Positions 8,303 to 16,179 of a DNA stretch of 64,000 nt are shown here, one piece after another. A model generated the notes under the pieces. The model saw only the letters and a program-made list of their open reading frames with translations. It searched no databases and had not been told where the DNA came from. The translations under genes were made by a program, and so were the position numbers. How positions within the stretch are numbered: the first letter of the stretch is position 1; each line of letters opens with the position of its first letter. The stretch comes from Brevibacillus daliensis (GTDB lineage: Bacteria; Bacillota; Bacilli; Brevibacillales; Brevibacillaceae): assembly GCF_021245735.1 (NCBI RefSeq), contig NZ_JAJISB010000003.1:186001-250000 (forward strand), in the 5' to 3' direction.

Positions 8303-8725
8303 GTGACGATGGATTCAACGAAAGTCGTAAACGGTGCGTTTTGCAAAGTGTATCATGACGGCGTATGGCTAACGTACGTCACCTCATTTAGCGCATCAGT
8401 GAGTGTAAGCTACGAAGATATTAAGCGAGCAGGGACGAGGTGGGTCGGTAAGAAGGCAACGTCACTGTCCGGTGAGGGCTCGATGACAGGTTACAAGCTA
8501 ACGCACGACCTCACAAAGCTGATTTCGCGCGTAGGGGACGACGTGAGTTCTCCGTACGTGACCGAGTTGTTGGTCGAGGTTAACGATCCGGAATCTCCGC
8601 AAGCGAAAGCGTTCATTCGATTTAAGCAAGTTCAATTCGAAGCGGTTCCGATTCTGGATTACGAGGTCAATTCGGTCGTTGAAGAGGAACTAAACTTTAC
8701 ATTTAGCGGTTTTGAGTTCGTTTAA
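8303..8725 (+). CDS. xkdM: Tail tube protein (XkdM-like)
   Basis: 140 residues, the subunit of the inner tail tube. The sequence opens TKVVNGAFCKVYHDGVWL and is beta-rich throughout, with LSGEGSMTGYKLTHDLTKLI and a closing EEELNFTFSGFEF that match PBSX XkdM-type tubes. The GTG at 8303 is 9-10 nt after an AAAGGGTGA site; an ATG lies two codons later and would also work. Sheath followed by tube is the fixed order in this phage group. Confidence 0.88.
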   Translation: MTMDSTKVVNGAFCKVYHDGVWLTYVTSFSASVSVSYEDIKRAGTRWVGKKATSLSGEGSMTGYKLTHDLTKLISRVGDDVSSPYVTELLVEVNDPESPQAKAFIRFKQVQFEAVPILDYEVNSVVEEELNFTFSGFEFV

Positions 8726-8756
8726 TACAATAAGATAACGAAAGGTGGACGAATAG

Positions 8757-9158
8757 ATGGGCGAAATTAACGCATTAGACGCATTGTTAGCGGCGGATTT
8801 AAACGTAGAGGAGCAAGTTTTTATGAAGCGACTCAATGCGTATTTTACGGTTAAGGCGATTGATGGCGAAACGTTGACGCAACTTCGCGAGGCGGCGTCG
8901 CATTTCGAAGGTAGGGGCGCGAAAAGACGCAAAGTAATTGACGAAAACAAGCTAGCGGCGGCAGTGATCGCGGCTGCGTGTGTGTCGCCAGACTTTCGAG
9001 CGAAGCCTTTGATGGAGAAGCATGGCGCTAAGACGGTGGACGAGTGCGTGCAGAAAGCGTTGTTTGCGGGTGAAATCGTTAAGTTACAGCAAACAATTCT
9101 TGAATTGTCCGGATTCGATGACGAGGACGACGAGAAAATTGAAGAAGTAAAAAACTGA
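8757..9158 (+). CDS. xkdN: Tail assembly chaperone, short product (XkdN-like)
   Basis: 133 residues. It lies between tube and tape measure genes, where myo- and siphoviruses encode the chaperone that coats the tape measure protein during tail growth. Sequence: helical N-terminus (INALDALLAADLNVEEQVFM), central KAIDGETLTQLREAASH and ARG-rich turn, acidic end (DDEDDEKIEEVKN), as in XkdN. The stop TGA at 9156-9158 follows a classical slippery heptamer, so a second, longer product is expected by -1 frameshifting. A good GAAAGGTGG site precedes the ATG. Confidence 0.87.
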   Translation: MGEINALDALLAADLNVEEQVFMKRLNAYFTVKAIDGETLTQLREAASHFEGRGAKRRKVIDENKLAAAVIAAACVSPDFRAKPLMEKHGAKTVDECVQKALFAGEIVKLQQTILELSGFDDEDDEKIEEVKN

Positions 9159-9343
9159 TTAGGGCGGGAGGCAAAGCGTATTTGCTTCACCGTCTTTTTC
9201 AGTTGCACCATATTCCGCCGGATGAGGTATACGCGAAGGACCCACGACACCGATTGTTCTTGTACGCGAGTGAGCTTTTGGTGATCGAAGAAGAACGCGA
9301 GCAAGAGAAAGCACGCAAGAGCAGGAAGGGAGGTCGGCAGTAG
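9143..9343 (+). CDS. -1 frame extension of the tail assembly chaperone
   Basis: The -1 frame is open from 9143 to a TAG at 9341-9343. After the slip it encodes LIRAGGKAYLLHRLFQLHHI, then PPDEVYAKDPRHRLFLYASE, then an acidic/basic helix ending RKGGRQ. This is the short extension typical of the long (GT-like) chaperone form, which recruits tube protein. It has no convincing start of its own and ends exactly where the tape measure TTG begins. It should be read as part of a fusion product 8757-9343 made at low frequency. Confidence 0.82.
   Translation, partial: RSKKLIRAGGKAYLLHRLFQLHHIPPDEVYAKDPRHRLFLYASELLVIEEEREQEKARKSRKGGRQ
9149..9155 (+). promoter_or_regulatory. -1 frameshift slippery heptamer A AAA AAC
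   Basis: The zero-frame codons AAA (9150-9152) and AAC (9153-9155), preceded by A, form the X XXY YYZ heptamer A-AAA-AAC, one base before the stop. Moving back one base re-pairs both tRNAs and enters the 9143-9343 frame. A hairpin GCAAA(9171-9175)-GCGTA-TTTGC(9181-9185) starts 16 nt downstream and could stimulate the slip. Confidence 0.85.
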
Positions 9344-11362
9344 TTGGCAATTAATTTGGTCGCGTCGCTTAGTTTTCAGGACAGGTTTACGAGCAAATTC
9401 AAACGGGCGTTGACGAACGTTGAAGACTTTTCAGTTGCAGCGCGTAAAGCAGAAAGGTCTACCGGCATGCTGACCTCCGGCTTCAAGTCGGCGGCACTCG
9501 CGGCAGGCGGTCTTATTGGCGTCATGGGAGCGACGGGTCTTGCCGGGTCCATCGTTAAAATAGGTGCCGAGTTCGACTCGCAAATGTCGAAAGTAAAAGC
9601 GATATCGGGCGCGACAGCCGAAGAGTTCAGCGCCTTACGTAACGAAGCGAAACGGCTAGGTGCCGCAACTGCTTTTACCGCGAAACAAGCCGGTGAGGGT
9701 ATGGAGTACCTCGCATTAGCCGGATGGAAGACGAACGATATCCTATCCGCCATGCCCGGTATGCTCGACCTCGCTGCGGCGGGCGGACTTGACCTCGGAC
9801 GAGCCGCCGATATTACCTCGGATACCATGCAAGCGTTCGGCATTAGCGCGGATAAAGCTACACACGCAGCGGACGTATTTGCTTACGCTCAAGCTAACGC
9901 GAATACCAACGTTGAGCAGATGGGTGAAGCGATGAAATACGCGGCGCCAGTTGCGAATGCACTCGGATGGTCGCTCGAAGAAACCGCGGCGGCACAAATG
10001 GCGCTAGCCGACTCCGGGATCAAAGGGTCACTCGCTGGGCAGGCGTTCTCGTCCTCACTCGCGCGACTTGCGAAACCAACGCGTCAAATGAGCAATGTAA
10101 TGAACAGGCTCGGAATCGAGTTTTTCGACGCGAAAGGCAACATGAAGTCGATGCCGGACGTTATCAAAGAGCTCGAAAAAGGTACTGCCGGACTGACACA
10201 GCAACAACGATCCGCCGCAATCTCCGCGATTTTCGGTGCAGAGGCGTATAAGCACTGGGCGGTATTGCTCGAGCGCGGCTCTGGACCACTCGATGAAATG
10301 ACGCACGCACTCGAAACCGCCGATGGAAAAGCGGCTGAGATGGCGAAAACCATGCTCGATAATCTAGGCGGTAAATTTGTTATCTTCATGTCCGCATTAG
10401 AGGGCGCGGCTATCGAAATCTACGAGAATTTCGAACCTGCACTGTCAAGTCTCGTCGAGAGCGCAACGGAAGTAGCGACTAGGCTTCCCGCAATGTTCGA
10501 CGAATTCCTCCGTATTTGGCCTACGCTGAAAGAGTACATCATCGGTGCTGCAGTCGCTATCGGTACGTTTAAAGTCGGCATGACCGGTCTTACTATCATC
10601 GGAAAAGTGACGACGCTACTAAAGGCGTACCGAGCCGGAACGTTAGCGGCTGCACTCGCAACAACCAGTCTCAACACCGCATTACTTCTGAACCCGATGA
10701 CGTGGGTAGTCGTAGGAATCGCGGCGTTAGTAGCGGCAGGCGTCGCTCTCTATCGAAACTGGGACACGGTAAAGGCGAAGGCTATCGAGTTGTGGGAACG
10801 TATGGGAGAGTACAAGATCGCGTTACTAGCGTTATTGGGACCATTCGGCGGAGTCGTAGCGGCGGGTATAGAGTTGTATAAGAACTGGGACACGATCAAG
10901 GAAAAAGCGGGGCAAGTCGGTTCATTCCTCAAGGGAGTATTTGTAAGCGCGATAAACTATGTTATCGATAGGATCAACGACTTGAGCGACACGTTTAACG
11001 CTGTCCTAAGTAAGATCGGCCTAGAGATTCCGAAAATATCGAGGATTGTGGTCGAGCAGGAAACCTCCGTAAAACAAATTGCCGGTCCAAAAGCGCCGCA
11101 AAAAGACTTCAATATGGTTACGTTTAAGCCAGGTATCGACGGCTCGCACTATCACGGTCTCGACCGCGTACCATACGACGGATATATGGTTCGCGCGCAC
11201 AAAGACGAGACGATTCTCAATGCGGATGAGGCGCGTGATTATCGGAGTGGACGTGGTGGCGGCGGTGGCGGAGGAACCGTCACGATTACCGGCAATACGT
11301 TTTATGTCCGCGATGAAGGGGATATCGAAAAAATTGCGAACGAGCTGGCGAATCGGCTATAG
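9344..11362 (+). CDS. Tail tape measure protein
   Basis: 672 residues; it sets tail length and forms part of the DNA channel. A TTG start directly follows the stop of the chaperone extension, with a GGGAGG site just before. Residues about 85-310 carry the TP901-type core (KRLGAATAFTAKQAGEGMEY, MLDLAAAGGLDLGRAADITS, GAEAYKHWAVLLERGSGPLD). Hydrophobic helices follow at about 400-425 and 440-480 (NPMTWVVVGIAALVAAGVAL), with a second similar NWDTIKEKAG repeat. A GRGGGGGGG linker lies near the end. At 672 residues it is fairly short for a myovirus, suggesting a short tail, by the usual length rule. Confidence 0.92.
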   Translation: MAINLVASLSFQDRFTSKFKRALTNVEDFSVAARKAERSTGMLTSGFKSAALAAGGLIGVMGATGLAGSIVKIGAEFDSQMSKVKAISGATAEEFSALRNEAKRLGAATAFTAKQAGEGMEYLALAGWKTNDILSAMPGMLDLAAAGGLDLGRAADITSDTMQAFGISADKATHAADVFAYAQANANTNVEQMGEAMKYAAPVANALGWSLEETAAAQMALADSGIKGSLAGQAFSSSLARLAKPTRQMSNVMNRLGIEFFDAKGNMKSMPDVIKELEKGTAGLTQQQRSAAISAIFGAEAYKHWAVLLERGSGPLDEMTHALETADGKAAEMAKTMLDNLGGKFVIFMSALEGAAIEIYENFEPALSSLVESATEVATRLPAMFDEFLRIWPTLKEYIIGAAVAIGTFKVGMTGLTIIGKVTTLLKAYRAGTLAAALATTSLNTALLLNPMTWVVVGIAALVAAGVALYRNWDTVKAKAIELWERMGEYKIALLALLGPFGGVVAAGIELYKNWDTIKEKAGQVGSFLKGVFVSAINYVIDRINDLSDTFNAVLSKIGLEIPKISRIVVEQETSVKQIAGPKAPQKDFNMVTFKPGIDGSHYHGLDRVPYDGYMVRAHKDETILNADEARDYRSGRGGGGGGGTVTITGNTFYVRDEGDIEKIANELANRL

Positions 11363-11375
11363 GAGGTGGTGACGG

Positions 11376-12032
11376 TTGTCAAACGCTATTCAATTTTGGC
11401 TTTCGTACAACAACGGAGCCGAGCGGCTTCAACTTCCGGTGAACCCCGAATCTATCTCGATATCAAGTTCATACGGTTATGAAGACGTTCAAGTCTCGCA
11501 GTTAGGCGAATTCACCGTGATTGGTGACGCCAACTTGCGAGACTTTTCTTTTTCATCGTTCTTCCCACGAGCATACAGCCCGTCATATTGCGAGTACGAA
11601 GCGATTCCGGACCCGTGGACTGCCGTCGAAACTCTCGAACGTTGGCGCGATTCCCGTAAACCGTGCCGCCTGACCATTACGGGCACGCCGATCAACTATG
11701 CGGTGACCATTCGTAGCCTCGACATCGAGCCGGAGAAGGCAGGCAGTCCCGGTGACATTTACTTTTCACTCGCGCTGAAGGAGTACAAATTCGTGAGCAT
11801 TCGAAAGGTCGATATGTCCGCGACTGGAAACGCGAAAGTGACTTCGCCATCTGTCCGCCCGCCATCTACGAAAGAGACTCCGGGAACTTACGTGGTCAAA
11901 AAAGGCGACACACTTTCGGGAATAGCCGCGAAAAACAAGCTGAACACGCGTGATTTACACGATAAGAATACGAAGGTAATCGGCAAGGACCCGAACAAAA
12001 TATATCCGGGACAAAAGTTGGTGTTAGCATGA
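11376..12032 (+). CDS. xkdP: LysM baseplate/tail protein (XkdP-like)
   Basis: 218 residues from a TTG start with a good GGAGGTGG site. The N-terminal about 140 residues (NAIQFWLSYNNGAERLQLPV; an EYEAIPDPWTAVETLERW helix) are the XkdP/phage gp53-type domain. The last about 50 residues form a LysM module (YVVKKGDTLSGIAAKNKLNT ... IYPGQKLVLA), a peptidoglycan-binding fold. The protein probably links tape measure, hub and cell wall in the baseplate. The next gene overlaps it by ATGA. Confidence 0.88.
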   Translation: MSNAIQFWLSYNNGAERLQLPVNPESISISSSYGYEDVQVSQLGEFTVIGDANLRDFSFSSFFPRAYSPSYCEYEAIPDPWTAVETLERWRDSRKPCRLTITGTPINYAVTIRSLDIEPEKAGSPGDIYFSLALKEYKFVSIRKVDMSATGNAKVTSPSVRPPSTKETPGTYVVKKGDTLSGIAAKNKLNTRDLHDKNTKVIGKDPNKIYPGQKLVLA

Positions 12033-13102
12033 CGGCGTGGGAAGTCTGGTATGACGACGCACCTATTCACGTTCAGTCCGCGAACTGGTCGGGCGATATT
12101 ACGGGGCCGGCTCGCAAACTCGACGTTTCGCTCGTAAACACGACGGACGGGAGAAGAAAGGCATTTCCGATCGAACTCGGCAAGGAACTCCGACTTTACT
12201 CGGACGGCAAGGAGCTATTTCGCGGACTCTCGTTTACACATCAGATTGATGATCGTGGGAACATGTCCGTAACGGCATATGACGATAACATATATCTTAC
12301 GAAGAATCAGGACACGCAGATTTTCCGAAATATGACCGCATCAGCAATCGTAAAGAAGTTATGCGGAGAGTTCGGGGTTCCTGTCGGACAGATTGACGAT
12401 ACGGGTTACGTAATACCTAAATTAGTCCTACGCGATAAGACGCTATGGGACATGATGATAACGGCGCTGACGGTTACGCAAAAGCAAACCGGACGGCGCT
12501 ATTTTATTTGCTCGAAAGAGGGCAAGCTCCATTTGCTCGCAAGGAAAGAGCAGCCCGTACGGTGGGTTCTCGAAAATGGCGTGAATCTTTTGTCCGCGTC
12601 ATATTCGCAGTCTATCGAGGACATGCGTACGCAGGTAAAAGTGATCGGTGGAGACGAGAAAAAGAAACAGTACGTGGCGGTCGTTAAAAACGAAGAATTA
12701 ATCAAACGCTTCGGTATCATGCAACACCTTGAAAATGCGGACAACGACGCTACTAAATCGCAAGTCGAACAACTGGCGAAACAATTACTAAAGGACCTCG
12801 GCACGATTAACGATGACGCATCGATTGAAGCGCTCGGCATTTCGGAAGTTTACGCGGGAACTGGCGTTTATGTGCAGGAGTCGATGACGGAAATCATCGG
12901 CGGATATTACGTCTCAGTCGACTCGCACACGTTTGAAGGCGCAAAGCACACGATGTCGTTAACGTTAAGCGCGACGGACGATCTACCGACGATAGAATAC
13001 GAACCGCCACCGGAACCAAAAGAGAAAAAGAAAAAAGGACGAAAGGGGAGAGAGTCAGTTGTCGATAAAATCTTCAAAGACGTCAAACCTCGGGGAACCT
13101 AG
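12029..13102 (+). CDS. xkdQ: Baseplate hub protein (XkdQ / gpD-like)
   Basis: 357 residues, starting MTAWEVWYDDAPIHVQSANW. This is the XkdQ family, equivalent to the late-control gpD hub at the tail tip that holds the spike. Strand-rich domains in the first half (RKLDVSLVNTTDGRRKAFPI, then KELFRGLSFTHQIDDRGNMS) and a NDDASIEALGISEVYAGTGV segment fit the family. A Lys/Glu-rich tail (EPKEKKKKGRKGRESV) overlaps the start of the next gene by 44 bases. The ATG overlaps the upstream stop, giving tight coupling. Confidence 0.85.
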   Translation: MTAWEVWYDDAPIHVQSANWSGDITGPARKLDVSLVNTTDGRRKAFPIELGKELRLYSDGKELFRGLSFTHQIDDRGNMSVTAYDDNIYLTKNQDTQIFRNMTASAIVKKLCGEFGVPVGQIDDTGYVIPKLVLRDKTLWDMMITALTVTQKQTGRRYFICSKEGKLHLLARKEQPVRWVLENGVNLLSASYSQSIEDMRTQVKVIGGDEKKKQYVAVVKNEELIKRFGIMQHLENADNDATKSQVEQLAKQLLKDLGTINDDASIEALGISEVYAGTGVYVQESMTEIIGGYYVSVDSHTFEGAKHTMSLTLSATDDLPTIEYEPPPEPKEKKKKGRKGRESVVDKIFKDVKPRGT

Positions 13103-13511
13103 TAGGCTCGAAGGCGGTGGCGTAAGTAAGCTTCGGCAACGCATTAGTCAAATTGGCTACAACAAAGACGTCGACATCGAACTCGGCACCGTTCTTACGC
13201 CACTCCCGAATCTCACCGTACAGGTCGACGCTGACCAAAAGCTCGTCCTCACCACCGATGACCTCATCGTAGCCGAACGCCTGACCCGCCATAAGCGCAT
13301 AGCGACGCTCTCACATAGCGAAGGTGCCGACCGCGATCTCGGCGACGGAAAGGCGACGGATTCATCTTCGGATGCATACGACCAGTCGTGGGATCACCGT
13401 TATATCGAATTAACGTTCGAGGACGTACTCAAGCCGGGCGACCGCGTTATCTTAGCGTCAATCAACGAGGGGCAGACGTTCGTTGTCGTAGATCGGGCGG
13501 TGACGTACTGA
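13059..13511 (+). CDS. xkdR: Baseplate protein XkdR-like (DUF2577)
   Basis: 150 residues. The core, from about residue 40 (IELGTVLTPLPNLTVQVDAD, QKLVLTTDDLIVAERL), with a YDQSWDHRYIELTFEDVLKP segment and ILASINEGQTFVVVDRA ending, fits the XkdR/DUF2577 OB-fold family of small baseplate proteins. The TTG at 13059 has an AAAGGGGAG site 8 nt upstream and lies within the end of xkdQ. The first about 25 residues (SIKSSKTSNLGEPSRLEGGG) are low-complexity, so a later start cannot be excluded. Confidence 0.8.
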   Translation: MSIKSSKTSNLGEPSRLEGGGVSKLRQRISQIGYNKDVDIELGTVLTPLPNLTVQVDADQKLVLTTDDLIVAERLTRHKRIATLSHSEGADRDLGDGKATDSSSDAYDQSWDHRYIELTFEDVLKPGDRVILASINEGQTFVVVDRAVTY

Positions 13512-13924
13512 TGGCGTTATCTCCATTACAGCGCGTTGAGGAACGTGTTATTCAAGCGGCACCCGCCGTTCAGCCGACGCTTACATACGCGTTAGACTTC
13601 GGCAACGGATCAATCGGCGGGCTTATCGAAGGCGAGGAAGCGATCCGTCAATTTATCCGCAAGGCGATCGTGACGGCGCGGTTCCGTTTTCCGATTTACG
13701 ACGATGAGTACGGATGCGAACTCGAAGACTTGATCGGACAAGACGTTCCGATCGCGCTATTAAACGCAGAGATACCACGCGTGATTACCGAAGCGTTGAT
13801 CTACGATGATCGGATCGACGCGGTATATAACTTTGATATCCAGAGAGACGGCGATAAACTGACCGTCTCTTTTTTCGTTGACACAGCGGACGGCTTAACG
13901 ATCGAAACGGAGGAGGTGGTCTGA
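13511..13924 (+). CDS. xkdS: Baseplate wedge-type protein XkdS-like (DUF2634, gp25-related)
   Basis: 137 residues from the ATG at 13511, which overlaps the previous TGA. An in-frame extension back to 13388 runs through xkdR in another frame and is not used. The sequence LTYALDFGNGSIGGLIEGEE, then AIRQFIRKAIVTARFRFPIY, with YGCELEDLIGQ is the XkdS/DUF2634 pattern, related to gp25-like proteins that join sheath to baseplate. It sits in fixed order before the baseplate J gene, which it overlaps by one base. Confidence 0.85.
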   Translation: MALSPLQRVEERVIQAAPAVQPTLTYALDFGNGSIGGLIEGEEAIRQFIRKAIVTARFRFPIYDDEYGCELEDLIGQDVPIALLNAEIPRVITEALIYDDRIDAVYNFDIQRDGDKLTVSFFVDTADGLTIETEEVV

Positions 13925-14997
13925 TGTACGAAAATCAAACGAGAGACGCGATAAAACAGCGGATGCTCGATAACTCGCGTACGGACGTAGACAAGCGGCA
14001 GGGGGCGGTGACGTACGACTTGACTGCTCCGGCGGCGCCCGAACTAGAGCGGTTATGGATCGAATTGGACTCGGTGCTCGATAAGGGATTCGCGCTAAAC
14101 CTAGACGGTACGCAATCATCATTCGGCGAGTGGTTGCGCAGACGATGCGGCGAGCTCGGTGTATACGCGAAGCCGTCCGAGAAGTCGAAAGGATTCGTAA
14201 CGTTTACAGGCAACGAGGGTACGCGGATAACGACCGGAATGGAAGTATCGACGGACGGCGAGAATCCGGTTTATTTCGTTATCAAATCCGAGGGCGTGAT
14301 CGTAAACGGCACCGTTACTCTCGCGGCAGAAGCGAAAGTGGGCGGTAAGTCCGGTAACGTACGAGAAGGCGCGATCAAGCTGACGCAGGGTAACATAACG
14401 GGAATCACCGGCGTTACGAATGAGCAGCCGTTTGGGGGCGGTATCGATGAGGAATCGGACGAAGCACTCCTCGCCAGATACCTCGATCGCGTCCGCAAAC
14501 CGATTACGTCGGGCAACCGCCATCATTATCGTGCGTGGGCGATGGAAGTTACGGGTATCTCTGACGCGAAAGTATACGAGGTGTGGGACGGACCGGGAAC
14601 GGTAAAAGTCGTATTGCTCGACGATAGAAAGCGTGCGCCGTCGGATGAGCTTATCGGCAAGGTCGTGGACCATATCGAGAGTGAGCGTCCCGTCAATGCG
14701 GAAGTAACCGTGGTGGGCGCGGCAGAAATACCGATCAATGTATCGGCGCGCATAACGCTAAATAGCGGTAAAACGATTGAGGACGCGACAACCGAGATAA
14801 CCGACGCAATAACGGAGTATCTAACGAGTTTAGCGCTTGTTGATCCGGTCGTGCGGTATACACGCATTGCAGGAGCGATAGGAGACGCCTTGTCCGTGCT
14901 TGACTACGCGGATTTGACGGTGAATGGCGGTACATCAAACGTAATAGTCGGCGCTGATTCGGTCGCAGTTCTCGGGGCGGTGACGCTTAGTGTCTGA
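13924..14997 (+). CDS. xkdT: Baseplate J-like protein (XkdT)
   Basis: 357 residues. The N-terminus (MYENQTRDAIKQRMLDN ... GAVTYDLTAPAAPELERLWI) and the central GGGIDEESDEALLARYLDRV, VRKPITSGNRHHYRAWAMEV segment are hallmark Baseplate_J/gp47 motifs. These proteins form the wedge ring that holds the tail fibres and triggers contraction. The ATG overlaps the upstream TGA, and the last bases overlap xkdU. The family assignment is very secure. Confidence 0.92.
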   Translation: MYENQTRDAIKQRMLDNSRTDVDKRQGAVTYDLTAPAAPELERLWIELDSVLDKGFALNLDGTQSSFGEWLRRRCGELGVYAKPSEKSKGFVTFTGNEGTRITTGMEVSTDGENPVYFVIKSEGVIVNGTVTLAAEAKVGGKSGNVREGAIKLTQGNITGITGVTNEQPFGGGIDEESDEALLARYLDRVRKPITSGNRHHYRAWAMEVTGISDAKVYEVWDGPGTVKVVLLDDRKRAPSDELIGKVVDHIESERPVNAEVTVVGAAEIPINVSARITLNSGKTIEDATTEITDAITEYLTSLALVDPVVRYTRIAGAIGDALSVLDYADLTVNGGTSNVIVGADSVAVLGAVTLSV

Positions 14998-15562
14998 CGC
15001 GATTAAAAAACGAATGCTCGACGCCCTGCCCCGTTACTACTACGAGTCGAAGGAAGCCGTTAACCTCATCGAGCGCGAGTCGGCGGAATTCGATCGCCTG
15101 AACGGTGATATCCGCGACGTACTCGACCAGTTCTTCGTAGGTACCGCGACGTGGAGCTTACCGCGTTGGGAGACGATAGTGGGCGTTAAGACCGATGTTA
15201 ACAAGACGCTCGAACAGCGGCGCTCCATCGTTAAGGCGAAGTTACGCGGAACAGGAACGGTCACACTCGCGGTCCTCGAATCGATAGCCGACGCGTTCTT
15301 TACGGATGTGAAAGCCGAAGAGGAGCCGCGAAAGTATACGGTCGTCATCGTAGTCGGCGGGATTCCTCCGAACTTATACGACGCCTACGTTGCACTGCGC
15401 GAACTGGCTCCGGCTCATGTCGACGTTGTACTCGCGCCTATGCCGCGTGAAGCGGTCGAGGTTGTCGACGAAGTAACCGTCAGTTTGAAACGGTATCACA
15501 CGATCGGCGAGTTACGCGTCGGCTATACGATCGGTAAAGACAAGCGGGAGGTGGCGCTTTAA
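14990..15562 (+). CDS. xkdU: Baseplate protein XkdU-like (DUF2313)
   Basis: 190 residues from a GTG overlapping the end of xkdT. KKRMLDALPRYYYESKEAVN, then LPRWETIVGVKTDVNKTLEQ, RRSIVKAKLRGTGTVTLAVL and a C-terminal ELAPAHVDVVLAP fit the XkdU/DUF2313 (YmfQ) family that completes the baseplate wedge. Its stop overlaps the ATG of the next gene (TAATG). Confidence 0.87.
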   Translation: MSDAIKKRMLDALPRYYYESKEAVNLIERESAEFDRLNGDIRDVLDQFFVGTATWSLPRWETIVGVKTDVNKTLEQRRSIVKAKLRGTGTVTLAVLESIADAFFTDVKAEEEPRKYTVVIVVGGIPPNLYDAYVALRELAPAHVDVVLAPMPREAVEVVDEVTVSLKRYHTIGELRVGYTIGKDKREVAL

Positions 15563-15843
15563 TGAACACGGGATATCTCGAAAGAATAGCGGAGGACATT
15601 GCGGCGCGTGCGACTTCGATCGTGCTGAACAATCAGACGGTACCAATCCGGTCGGTAAAACGCGACGGCGCTGCGGTTGTCGTGCGGACGGATTCAGTCA
15701 AGGGGATTGCGCGGATAACGTTGCTCCGGCTCTACGATGAGAAGGGCGGGCTGATAGCGGAACGGCACGCGGACGTAGCGGTTGACACGGGACAACGGCT
15801 AGAATTCCGGTTCGATTTCGCAGTACGAGAGGGGGCGCGTTGA
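15562..15843 (+). CDS. Phage protein of unknown function, between baseplate and fibre genes
   Basis: 93 residues, not recognised. A short helix (MNTGYLERIAEDIAARATS) is followed by a beta-rich stretch (VLNNQTVPIRSVKRDGAAVV, ARITLLRLYDEKGGLIAERH, GQRLEFRFDFAVREGA), as in a small immunoglobulin-like or adaptor domain. It overlaps both neighbours by a few bases, so it belongs to the tail operon, and its position suggests it links the baseplate to the fibre or aids fibre folding. No catalytic motif is seen. Confidence 0.65.
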   Translation: MNTGYLERIAEDIAARATSIVLNNQTVPIRSVKRDGAAVVVRTDSVKGIARITLLRLYDEKGGLIAERHADVAVDTGQRLEFRFDFAVREGAR

Positions 15844-16115
15844 TGGCGTATAATGCGAAACTAGACTGGGAGTTTGACGATGATATTACGGAGCACGACG
15901 TCAATCGGTGGGAAAAGGGAATTGACGATACAAGCCGATTGGTAACGTTACATGACGCCGCGATTCAAACGTTACAGATCGATGTGAAAACGATGAAAGA
16001 TGCGTTGTTTAACAACCTCAACAACAATATATTTTCCGGTAACTTTTCAACGTTAAACGACGTGGTTTTGACGGATGGATGGTATGACGAAACAGGGAAA
16101 CGGTTGGTGGTCTAG
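15843..16115 (+). CDS. Small phage protein before the tail fibre
   Basis: 90 residues from the ATG at 15843, overlapping the previous TGA. It is acidic at the front (YNAKLDWEFDDDITEHDVNR, WEKGIDDT) with a helical middle that could form a short coiled coil (LVTLHDAAIQTLQIDVKTMK), then an Asn-rich NNLNNNIFSGNFST segment. Proteins of this kind often form the baseplate-proximal start of a fibre or a fibre adaptor in Bacillus phages. The function is inferred from position only. Confidence 0.6.
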   Translation: MAYNAKLDWEFDDDITEHDVNRWEKGIDDTSRLVTLHDAAIQTLQIDVKTMKDALFNNLNNNIFSGNFSTLNDVVLTDGWYDETGKRLVV

Positions 16116-16179
16116 TGTCAATTGGAAAAACGTGGATGACTTCGGATAACGGCCAAAGTGGAAGGGAAGGGGGAGAAAC

